From positions 1 through 10,574 of the forward strand of contig JBBIND010000097.1 in the NCBI GenBank assembly GCA_037444075.1: a DNA stretch of 10,574 nt. Reading direction: 5' to 3'. How positions within the stretch are numbered: position 1 is the stretch's first letter; the number at the start of each line of letters is the position of its first letter. The DNA is from JBBIND01 sp037444075. GTDB lineage: Bacteria; Acidobacteriota; Terriglobia; Bryobacterales; Bryobacteraceae. A program made the position numbers and the translations under genes. The notes beneath the pieces were generated by a model, which did no database searches, was not told where the DNA came from, and was given only the letters and a program-made list of their open reading frames with translations. Shown in pieces: positions 1-6,906 of this stretch.

Positions 1-261
<261 letters not shown>

Positions 262-280
262 GCAGCGCGTATCTATCGCC

Positions 281-309
281 ATTAGACCAAAGGGTGGAGC
301 GCATGTCAA
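281..309 (-). promoter_or_regulatory. Sigma-70-type promoter of tRNA-Asn
   Basis: On the minus strand there is a perfect -35 hexamer TTGACA (309-304), a 17-nt spacer (303-287) and a -10 hexamer TCTAAT (286-281). Transcription would start near 274, leaving a leader of about 13 nt before the mature tRNA end at 261. The stretch just after the -10 begins GGCG and is fairly GC-rich, which in other bacteria is typical of stable-RNA promoters under stringent control. The hexamers and spacing are seen directly; the start site and its regulation are inferred. Confidence 0.85.
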
Positions 310-311
310 TT

Positions 312-339
312 TGCGCGCGTGTCTCTGCGCGCGTGTCTC
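312..339. repeat. Perfect tandem repeat of a 14-bp unit
   Basis: The unit TGCGCGCGTGTCTC occurs twice head to tail with no mismatch, at 312-325 and 326-339. The array ends 2 bp behind the -35 hexamer of the tRNA-Asn promoter, where an UP element or activator site would normally lie. It is GC-rich, so it is not a classic A/T-rich UP element. It may be a paired protein-binding site or simply a slippage duplication. Confidence 0.8.
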
Positions 340-611
340 GCTGCAAAGGTCTGCTCACGTATGGAGTCCACGGTTTTTCGCCGCGATGCAGCGCATTGCG
401 GTGGCAGTTTGAGCACGTGCGGGGAGCCACGCTCTTCGGTCGCTCTGGAACGGGGAGCTTCGTGCCGGGATGGGCCGCAAGGAACAGCTGCGTGACGGCG
501 GTCAGTACGGATGGTCCGGTACCAGACCTCTCAGCGATACCTTTGCTCGCCGGACAGAGCGTGCTATGTTGCAAGAAGTGAGCACTGACTCCACGTGTTC
601 GCGCACAGACC
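340..611. other. Intergenic region before the NHL-repeat gene
   Basis: About 270 bp lies between the repeat behind the tRNA promoter and the NHL gene. I see no convincing gene or RNA. There is an 8-bp palindrome GCACGTGC at 413-420. A weak promoter-like pair faces the NHL gene: TTGCTC (543-548), a 16-nt spacer, then TATGTT (565-570), which would give a leader of roughly 35 nt. That match is poor and is offered only as a candidate. Confidence 0.4.
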
Positions 612-3600
612 ATGAAAACAGCATCCTTTCTGCTGATCCTAGCGTTGGGCTCGGTTCCGGCGAGTTTGTTTGGGCAGATCCCCCTGAACCTGAGCCCCTC
701 AAGAGTAATCGGGCATGCGCAGCTAACACCGAGCACGGACCGACCTAACCTCGTCGAAGGCAGGGAACTGAGCAACCCGTTGGCCGTCGCGGTGGACACG
801 AGCACGTCGCCGCCCGCCCTGTACGTCGCCGACGCCGGTAACAACCGCGTGCTGGGATGGAGAAACGCGAACGGATTCGGCAACGGCGCCCCAGCCGATA
901 TCGTCGTAGGGCAAAGGGACCGGATGACGACATTCATCGGGGGTCCCGGCACGGCGCTGGCCAGCGGTCTGAACCGCCCCTCCGGATTGGCCGTAGATGG
1001 AAGCGGCAGTCTCTACGTGGTGGACAGCGGCAACAACCGCATCCTGAGATTCAGGCAGCCGTTCCAGCAACCGGGCGAGCTGAAGACACCCGATCTCGTG
1101 ATCGGGCAAACTTCGCTGAATACGCGGGAACCCAATGCCGGCGGCATTTCACCCCGCAGCGTGAGCACGATCAGATCAGACGGGGCAGTGCTGGCTTGCC
1201 GGCTGGCTTTCGATGCGCAAGGCAACTTGTACTTCACGGATGCCGGCAACCACAGACTACTTCGCTACCCGGCCGCGGCTCTCGGGCAGCAGGCAGCCAA
1301 CGCGCCGGCTGCGGATCTCGTGCTGGGGCAGCCTGACTTCTTGACCGCTTCCGTGTTGCAACTGACTGAGCCGAACCGCAAGAACAAGGAGCGTCTCAGA
1401 GAGCCTTCCAGCGTAGCGCTTGACCAGGCAGGGCGCGTGTACGTTACGGATGCACTGAATCGGGTGATGGTCTATGTGCCTTCCTTCCGCACCGGCCAGG
1501 ACGCCTCCCGCATCATCGGCGTGGAAGGGCCGCGCGGCTATTTGCCGGCCATCGCCATTCACGAGTACACGCTGGGCGTGGTCGCCTCCAACCCGACCCG
1601 GTACCTCGCGCCGGATGGCGTCTTCACGATCGGCAACGAGGTCTATGTGGTGGACACTCCGGCCCACCGCGTGCTGCGCTATTCTCCATTCGAAAACTGG
1701 CCGCGCGAGGATGTGTCCTTTTCGCCGCCCGCCGTGGCGGTGATTGGCCAGGATTCAATCGTGGACTCCCGCACGCAGCTGACGGAAATCATCAACCGCG
1801 GAAGGGCTGCGCCTGACCGGAATACTTTTGCGTTCCCCTCAAGCGCGGTTTTTGCCGCCGGCGAGTTGTTCATCGCCGATTCGAGCAACCACCGCGTGCT
1901 GGCGTTTCCGAATCCGACCGGCGGGCCTCAGGCTTCGCTCGGCGAGCCGTATCTGGCTCGCCGGGTGCTCGGCCAGGTTTCCTATGAACTCAACGCCGTC
2001 AATCTGATTGAGGGCCGTGAGTTTTTTGGCGCCAGCGCGGTAGTGCTGGACACCCGTTCGAATCCGCCCAGATTATACGTATCAGACACGTTCAACAACC
2101 GTGTCCTCGGCTATGCCGATGCGCGGCGCGTGCGGCCGGGAGTCCGAGCCGATCTCGTGATCGGCCAGCCGGATTTCTTCCGCTCCCTGATCAATCACCC
2201 CACCAATGACGTAAACCGGCCAAGCGATACCAGCCTGTATCAGCCGGCCGGATTGGCAGTGGATTCCGCCGGAAACCTGTGGGTGGCCGACCGCGGCAAC
2301 GCGCGCGTGCTGAGGTTTCCGTCGCCGTTCGCTAATACATCGGGGGCCCATCGCGCGGACCTGGTGATCGGCCAGTCTTCCTTCACCGCGAAGATTACCG
2401 ATGCCACGGCGCGGACGCTCTCTTCACCTTGGGGTGTGGCCTTTACCGCCGAGGGGCATCTGCTCGTTTCTGACGCCGTGCACAACCGCGTGCTGTTTTA
2501 TCAACGGCCCTTGTCCAGCGGCATGAGCGCCACCAAAGTCGTCGGCCAGTCGGGCTTCGACGCTATCCTCTCAGGGTCCGCCATCGACCGCCTGAGCAGT
2601 CCGCGGCATATCGCCGTGGACAGCGATGACCGTTTGTATGTCGCGGACTCCGGCAATGATCGCGTCCTGATTTTCGGCCGCGCTCCCGTACTGCCAGCCT
2701 CGGACTCGAGGGCGGCGTTCACTCTGACTCGTGTGGGGGCGCCGTTGGGTGTTTTTGTCAGCGACGCCACGGGCGAAATCTGGGTGGCGGATACACGCGG
2801 CAACCGCGCGCTCAGGTACCCGCGCTTTGACGTGCTTGTGACACAGGGCGACGCTTTCGACTACGCCCTCCCGAGCATCACTCCGCTGGCGTTGGCGCAG
2901 GATCGTTTCGGATCCCTGTTTATCGCCGACGGACTGCATCGAGTGGCCATACACTTCCCGGGACTCGCGGCTGTCAACGGCGCCAGCTACTTGCCACGCC
3001 TCACGCCGGGCATGGTCACGTCGGTGTTTTCTCCGGCTCTGAGCGCGATTCAGCAGACCGCGGTGTTCAACGAATTGCCGCAGCCGATCCCGCTTCCCAC
3101 AACTCTGGCGGACACGCAAGTGCTGGTGGACGACGTGCCGGCCCGGCTGTACTTTGTCTCGCCGGGCCAAATCAACTTCCTGATGCCGATGAACGCGCCG
3201 TCATCAGGGATCGTGGAATTGGAGGTGGCGTCCGCCTCGGTGGGGCAGATTATTGCCAGTTCGCGCGTACGCATGGATGTGGCCTCACCCGCGCTGTTCA
3301 CGAGCCCGCCCACGGGGACGGGACAGATTGCCGCGCTGAACCAGGACAACTCGGTGAACACTTCGCAGAACCCGGTGCGCAGGGGTGAGGTGGTTCAGTT
3401 GTTCGGCACCGGTCAGGGCTTTGTGGCCGGCGCTCCGCCGGATGGGTCGCCTCCAGCCGGCGCGGTGAACACCGACGTGAAGCCGAGGGTCATTGTGAAC
3501 GCCGCGTTCCTCGACCCGAGCGACATCCTGTATTCCGGGCTCGCACCCGGGCTGGTGGGCGTCTGGCAAATCAACATCAGGATTCCGCTCACGGTGCCGC

Positions 3601-3698
3601 CTAGCGACGCCATCCAAGTGGTCATGCTGATGAATGACATTCCCAGCAATGACCCGCAAAATCCCAGGCGGATTGTGACGACTATCGCTGTACGCTAG
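612..3698 (+). CDS. Secreted 12-blade NHL beta-propeller protein with Solibacter C-terminal domain
   Basis: A 1028-residue exported repeat protein. An N-terminal signal peptide (about residues 1-21, basic start then LLILALGSVPASLFG) is followed by twelve NHL-type blades. Each has a core like 'LYVADxGNNRVLRF', near residues 70-83, 134-147, 206-219, 276-288, 344-357, 419-432, 488-501, 556-569, 617-630, 675-688, 723-736 and 769-782. Most blades are separated by a '(D)LVIGQ' motif. Residues about 786-1017 match the Solibacter C-terminal domain (TIGR03437), with landmarks PGQINFLMP (851-859), VQLFGTGQGF (928-937) and GVWQINIRIP (983-992). NHL propellers usually mediate binding, and a few family members are lyases; no catalytic site is evident here. 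The blade count suggests two six-bladed propellers in tandem. The start is set by the signal peptide; no clear Shine-Dalgarno sequence precedes it. The ligand is unknown; surface binding is inferred. Confidence 0.93.
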   Translation: MKTASFLLILALGSVPASLFGQIPLNLSPSRVIGHAQLTPSTDRPNLVEGRELSNPLAVAVDTSTSPPALYVADAGNNRVLGWRNANGFGNGAPADIVVGQRDRMTTFIGGPGTALASGLNRPSGLAVDGSGSLYVVDSGNNRILRFRQPFQQPGELKTPDLVIGQTSLNTREPNAGGISPRSVSTIRSDGAVLACRLAFDAQGNLYFTDAGNHRLLRYPAAALGQQAANAPAADLVLGQPDFLTASVLQLTEPNRKNKERLREPSSVALDQAGRVYVTDALNRVMVYVPSFRTGQDASRIIGVEGPRGYLPAIAIHEYTLGVVASNPTRYLAPDGVFTIGNEVYVVDTPAHRVLRYSPFENWPREDVSFSPPAVAVIGQDSIVDSRTQLTEIINRGRAAPDRNTFAFPSSAVFAAGELFIADSSNHRVLAFPNPTGGPQASLGEPYLARRVLGQVSYELNAVNLIEGREFFGASAVVLDTRSNPPRLYVSDTFNNRVLGYADARRVRPGVRADLVIGQPDFFRSLINHPTNDVNRPSDTSLYQPAGLAVDSAGNLWVADRGNARVLRFPSPFANTSGAHRADLVIGQSSFTAKITDATARTLSSPWGVAFTAEGHLLVSDAVHNRVLFYQRPLSSGMSATKVVGQSGFDAILSGSAIDRLSSPRHIAVDSDDRLYVADSGNDRVLIFGRAPVLPASDSRAAFTLTRVGAPLGVFVSDATGEIWVADTRGNRALRYPRFDVLVTQGDAFDYALPSITPLALAQDRFGSLFIADGLHRVAIHFPGLAAVNGASYLPRLTPGMVTSVFSPALSAIQQTAVFNELPQPIPLPTTLADTQVLVDDVPARLYFVSPGQINFLMPMNAPSSGIVELEVASASVGQIIASSRVRMDVASPALFTSPPTGTGQIAALNQDNSVNTSQNPVRRGEVVQLFGTGQGFVAGAPPDGSPPAGAVNTDVKPRVIVNAAFLDPSDILYSGLAPGLVGVWQINIRIPLTVPPSDAIQVVMLMNDIPSNDPQNPRRIVTTIAVR

Positions 3699-3734
3699 GG
3701 ACGGAACGCACGACGCATCAGACCAAGCGATGGC

Positions 3735-3763
3735 CGCTCCGCTGGGGCCAGCTAAGCGGAGCG
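3735..3763. terminator. Hairpin between convergent genes, probable bidirectional terminator
   Basis: A perfect 9-bp inverted repeat, CGCTCCGCT (3735-3743) and AGCGGAGCG (3755-3763), has an 11-nt loop. It sits in the 69-bp gap between the convergent stop codons at 3698 and 3768. No strong T-run follows on either strand, so it is not a textbook intrinsic terminator. Its position suggests that it ends or stabilises both transcripts. Confidence 0.55.
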
Positions 3764-3767
3764 CTTG

Positions 3768-5252
3768 TCAATCACTGCACGTCGGATGGCCGGCCTCTAG
3801 CAGCGCCTGCCGCAAGCGCTGGTCGGCACGCATCGCGCCGAGGTACTCGGTTTCCTGCGGTGCACGTTTAGTGTTCTCCAAGCTGCGCAGCCGCCGCAGG
3901 ACGTTCGGGGCCTGGCCAAGCGCCAGCGCGAGCGTAAGCCGGTGCAGGTCGAAGCCGTACCAATCAGCTGGCGACGACCCGGGAAAGCCGTAGATCATGG
4001 GGCAGCGCACCAGGCGCCGCAGCGTAGCTCGCGGTGTCCTGTACGCCGGATCCTCTGCTATCTTGAGCTCCTCACGAGCTGTCATGCGCCGAAGATGCGC
4101 GTTCACGGATTCGAACCCCAGTTTGCGGTAGAACCAGAAGGCGCCGGCGTCGAGGGCCTCCGCGTTCTCATGGCCTATCTGGTAGGGGTCGAGCCAGAAG
4201 CACTGGGCTCCTATGGCCTGGTGGCAGAGTTGCAGGAGTTTGGAGTACAACCAGGCGGTTTCCCCTTCGCGGAACGTGTAGTAGAGGTTGAAGCCCGCCT
4301 CCAGCCGCTCCAGCAGAGAAAGAGCTTCGAAGTAACCGATGGGCACTCCGTTCTTCCAGATGGTTGCGGCGTGGTAGGCGCGCAGCGGCAGGCGCCTGTC
4401 CGGCGTGACGCCCCACCAGTAGAAGATCAGTCCCCGCCCGGCGTCGTATTCATAGACGTGGCGATGGTCACCCCAGGTGAAGCCGTACAACTCGCGGTAG
4501 CGCACGACGGAGGTGTCACGCGCCCTGTGGATGATGCGTAGGCCTTCGGCGCGACTGAGCTTGCGAACGGGCATCGGCGCCAAGGCGGGAACGGCATCGA
4601 GCGATATTTCTTTACGGGGAATGAGCGGATTGGAGTGATAGAACGTGCGGCCGCCTGACAGCCGCATATGGGTCCGCGTAGCGGGCGAATCACCCAATTC
4701 CCAGCGCAGCGGCAGTTCCGCCGCTTCAAAACACTCGGCCGATTCAGCCAGCCAAGGCAGCCCGCCCGCCGACTCAACCCAGCGCCGGTAGGGCACGTGG
4801 GCTTCGACCAACGCCTCGTCGGCATAGTAGGGCAACAGCCCCTGAAGAGTATGGGCCAGGCGCTCAGGTTGGTCGTAGGCTTCCCAGGCGATAGAAACGT
4901 CCGCACCATGCTGCCGCACCAGGTGGCGAACGATGCTCCGAGTGAAGACACCGCACACCGTGGTCCCGGCGATACCGGACATGTCCGGCTCCTCCAGGGG
5001 ACCCATGTCCTGAATCCGCTTCGTGAGGGATGAGAACCCGCCCAGTATCTGCTCGGTGAGCAATAAGACTTCGCGCGAAGGCGCGTAGGCGCGGAAGAAA
5101 AGCAGCGCTTCGTGAAGCCGGCCGAGTTCGGATGGCTCGAATTTCTTGCGCCGTGCGATTTGCTTCAACATCGCGGGCAGACGCCGAATGCCAGGCTGGC
5201 CGAACAGCCGCTTGCAGGCCTCGAGGCTGTCGAGCAGCGCGCTGGTCTTCAT
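3768..5252 (-). CDS. Uncharacterised protein with a probable divergent GNAT acetyltransferase domain
   Basis: A 494-residue soluble protein with no signal peptide or membrane segment, so probably cytoplasmic. I do not recognise a named family. The C-terminal half resembles a GNAT N-acetyltransferase fold. A strand 'GVPIGYFEA' (about 302-310) leads to 'FNLYYTFREGETAWLYSKLL' (about 321-340), which resembles beta4, a degenerate acetyl-CoA loop and helix 3. Next come 'CFWLDPYQIG' (351-360) and 'AFWFYRKLGFES' (371-382), the latter close to the typical GNAT 'A..FYxKlGF' ending. The usual Q/RxxGxG/A loop is not intact, so catalytic activity is uncertain. The N-terminal half, including 'PLEEPDMSGIAGTT' (about 85-98), is unassigned. 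The frame is open up to 5342, which would overlap the upstream gene. The ATG at 5252 leaves a 28-nt gap after that gene's stop and is preferred. No clear Shine-Dalgarno is seen. It is likely co-transcribed with the PQQ-like propeller gene. Confidence 0.82.
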   Translation of the reverse strand: MKTSALLDSLEACKRLFGQPGIRRLPAMLKQIARRKKFEPSELGRLHEALLFFRAYAPSREVLLLTEQILGGFSSLTKRIQDMGPLEEPDMSGIAGTTVCGVFTRSIVRHLVRQHGADVSIAWEAYDQPERLAHTLQGLLPYYADEALVEAHVPYRRWVESAGGLPWLAESAECFEAAELPLRWELGDSPATRTHMRLSGGRTFYHSNPLIPRKEISLDAVPALAPMPVRKLSRAEGLRIIHRARDTSVVRYRELYGFTWGDHRHVYEYDAGRGLIFYWWGVTPDRRLPLRAYHAATIWKNGVPIGYFEALSLLERLEAGFNLYYTFREGETAWLYSKLLQLCHQAIGAQCFWLDPYQIGHENAEALDAGAFWFYRKLGFESVNAHLRRMTAREELKIAEDPAYRTPRATLRRLVRCPMIYGFPGSSPADWYGFDLHRLTLALALGQAPNVLRRLRSLENTKRAPQETEYLGAMRADQRLRQALLEAGHPTCSD

Positions 5253-5280
5253 CGAAGGTCGGACTGGCTGCCGCTTCGCG

Positions 5281-6807
5281 CTATCGGGCGCCGATGCGGA
5301 AGCAGGCCATCTCCGTGGTATTGCGCACGAACAGCAGCCCATCCGCTAGCGCGGGCACGTTCCAGGTTTTGCCGTCGACGGCATCAAATTTGGCGACCTC
5401 CTCATGTCTCTCGGGCGTCGCCTTGACGAGGACGACTTCGCCGGATTCGGTGGTTACCACGAGGTGACCGCTGGCGAGCAGCAGTTGGCCGTAACCGTAT
5501 CGGCCGCCCTTCCATTTCTGCTCTCCGTTTTCCACGTCCACGCACGCCAGTATGTTCTCGTCGAACCCGTAGATGTGTCCCTGATACAGCACGGAGCTGT
5601 TGAACTTGTTCTTCATGCGGAGGTTCTTCCAGATTTCGCGTACGGAGAATCCCTCGCCTTCGGGCTGCAACTCCAGGACGGCCGCGCCATGGCCGTACCC
5701 CGCGGAGATGAAGAAACGATTGGGGCTCACCACGATGGGCTGGGAGGCGTTGACGTCGTAATCCGTCGTCCAGGGATACTCCCACAGCAGCGCGCCGTTC
5801 TCCGGGACAAGGCCCATGGCGCGTCTGGCGCTGACCACCAGAATCTGACGGCGCCCACCTAGAGTCACGAGCATGGGCGATGTGTAAGCCTGCTTGTCGT
5901 CGAGCACTTTCCACACAGGCTCGCCGGTGAGCTTGTGGTACGCCACCACCGATTTGCCGTCCGGACCGCCCGGCAACACAATCACCTTCTCGTCAACGAT
6001 CAACGGAGCAGCCGACATCGCCCACTTGAGGTTGGTGGCGCCGTTATCCGAGAGGATGTTCTTTGACCAGATGCGCTTGCCGGTGGCCGCGTCCAGGCAG
6101 CGCAGCTCGCCCGTCGCTCCCAGCGCGTAAAGGCGTCCTTCGTGCCAGGTAGGTGTGGCGCGCGGCCCGTCACCTCCCATTGACTCGCGGAAATCGGCCG
6201 GCCAGGAATCGGTCCAGAGTTCGCGGCCGGTTCGTGCGTCGATGGCGGACACGAACTCCCGGTCGCGGCGCTGCTCGATGGTGAAGATGCGGCCTTCGGC
6301 GGCTACGAAGGAGGCGTAGCCTCCGCCCACCGGATACTTCCACAGGCGTTCGAGCCCTCGCCGCGGCCAGGCTGTGAGGATAGGCATTTCGGCGTAGACG
6401 CCGTCGCGGTTGGGCCCGCGGTAGTCCGTCCAATAAGGTGGCGATGTGGTCACGGGCGCGGCTCCGGCTTCGCCTGCCAAGGCAGGCGCCGCTGCGGCTG
6501 GAGGGGTCTCAGGGGCGGCTTCCCGCATTGCTTCGCGGCTCGCCTCCAACTCTCCGTAGTGGGACTCGCGCGTGCCAAACGAGAAGATGGGCCTGAGCGC
6601 GGATCCATCCATTTCAAAGCGGAGACCGTAGATCAGGAACAGGTGAGCCACCGCCAGACACAGAACAGGCAGAGTGCAGAGGACTTTCCAGAGGATTCGC
6701 GTCCTGCTCCGTATCCACAACAGAATGAGGCCCAGAGGAGGCAACAGAATGGAGCCCAGCAGGATGATCTTCTTGGTTTCTCTCCACGGACGGACGGGAT
6801 TGGGCAT
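5281..6807 (-). CDS. Membrane-anchored PQQ-like beta-propeller protein
   Basis: A 508-residue protein. Two hydrophobic segments near the N-terminus (about 13-31 and 39-60) are followed by an Ala/Pro/Glu-rich linker (about 86-123). The propeller then starts at 'YWTDYRGPNRDGVY' (125-138), a start typical of PQQ-binding-like (COG1520/BamB-type) propellers. Blade signatures of the form D..TG...W occur at 190-198 (DARTGRELW), 239-247 (DAATGKRIW), 290-299, about 335-342 and 424-432 (DVENGEQKW). The propeller is predicted to lie outside the cytoplasm, tethered to the inner membrane. Nothing shows that it binds PQQ: there is no quinoprotein dehydrogenase active-site block or cytochrome motif, so a scaffold or binding role is more likely. 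It is the first gene of the minus-strand pair and is divergent from the FG-GAP gene. No strong ribosome-binding site precedes the ATG at 6807. Confidence 0.9.
   Translation of the reverse strand: MPNPVRPWRETKKIILLGSILLPPLGLILLWIRSRTRILWKVLCTLPVLCLAVAHLFLIYGLRFEMDGSALRPIFSFGTRESHYGELEASREAMREAAPETPPAAAAPALAGEAGAAPVTTSPPYWTDYRGPNRDGVYAEMPILTAWPRRGLERLWKYPVGGGYASFVAAEGRIFTIEQRRDREFVSAIDARTGRELWTDSWPADFRESMGGDGPRATPTWHEGRLYALGATGELRCLDAATGKRIWSKNILSDNGATNLKWAMSAAPLIVDEKVIVLPGGPDGKSVVAYHKLTGEPVWKVLDDKQAYTSPMLVTLGGRRQILVVSARRAMGLVPENGALLWEYPWTTDYDVNASQPIVVSPNRFFISAGYGHGAAVLELQPEGEGFSVREIWKNLRMKNKFNSSVLYQGHIYGFDENILACVDVENGEQKWKGGRYGYGQLLLASGHLVVTTESGEVVLVKATPERHEEVAKFDAVDGKTWNVPALADGLLFVRNTTEMACFRIGAR
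6471..6488. repeat. Short perfect palindrome inside the PQQ-propeller linker
   Basis: CGCCTGCC (6471-6478) and GGCAGGCG (6481-6488) form an 8-bp stem with a 2-nt AA spacer. It lies in the part of the gene encoding the Ala-rich linker between the membrane segments and the propeller, where an in-frame insertion would be tolerated. It could be a dispersed palindromic element or a product of the local Ala/Gly codon bias. Confidence 0.6.
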
Positions 6808-6906
6808 GGCAGCTACGAATTTAGCATCGAGCAGGACGGCGGCGCACGGCTGGAGTGCGCCGGCAAATCCGGCGGCGCAGGGAGAGTAAGATTGAAGGCT
6901 GGCGCT
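6808..6906. other. Divergent intergenic region with an inverted repeat
   Basis: This 99-bp gap separates the start codons of two divergent genes and should hold promoters for both, but I see no confident -35/-10 pair. It contains an inverted repeat, TGCGCCG (6856-6862) and CGGCGCA (6873-6879), with a 10-nt spacer. This could be an operator for a dimeric regulator or a leader hairpin. The evidence is positional only. Confidence 0.4.
6894..6898 (+). promoter_or_regulatory. Ribosome-binding site of the FG-GAP gene
   Basis: GAAGG is placed 8 nt before the ATG at 6907. It supports this start over the in-frame ATG at 6919 and over far-upstream in-frame starts that would run antisense to the divergent gene. 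Confidence 0.55.

Noticed and set aside
312..339. Tandem repeat considered as the start of a CRISPR array
   Set aside because: There are only two units, directly adjacent with no spacers, and no cas genes are in the window.
413..420. GCACGTGC palindrome
   Set aside because: An 8-bp palindrome is expected by chance in GC-rich DNA, and no second copy or promoter context supports a binding site.
2571..3170. A 199-codon minus-strand frame inside the NHL gene
   Set aside because: It is an antisense shadow of the repeat region. Its His/Arg-rich composition is typical of reverse-strand translation of GC-rich genes.
3942..4541. A 199-codon plus-strand frame opposite the GNAT-like gene
   Set aside because: It is an antisense shadow of the minus-strand gene, without a ribosome-binding site or recognisable motifs.
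5253..5342. N-terminal extension of the GNAT-like gene
   Set aside because: It would overlap the 3' end of the upstream propeller gene by about 60 bp and adds a Cys/Pro/Arg-rich stretch with no support. The ATG at 5252 gives ordinary operon spacing.
6559..6906. N-terminal extension of the FG-GAP gene
   Set aside because: These codons are antisense to the start of the PQQ-propeller gene and give a low-complexity polar sequence. The signal peptide and ribosome-binding site place the start at 6907.
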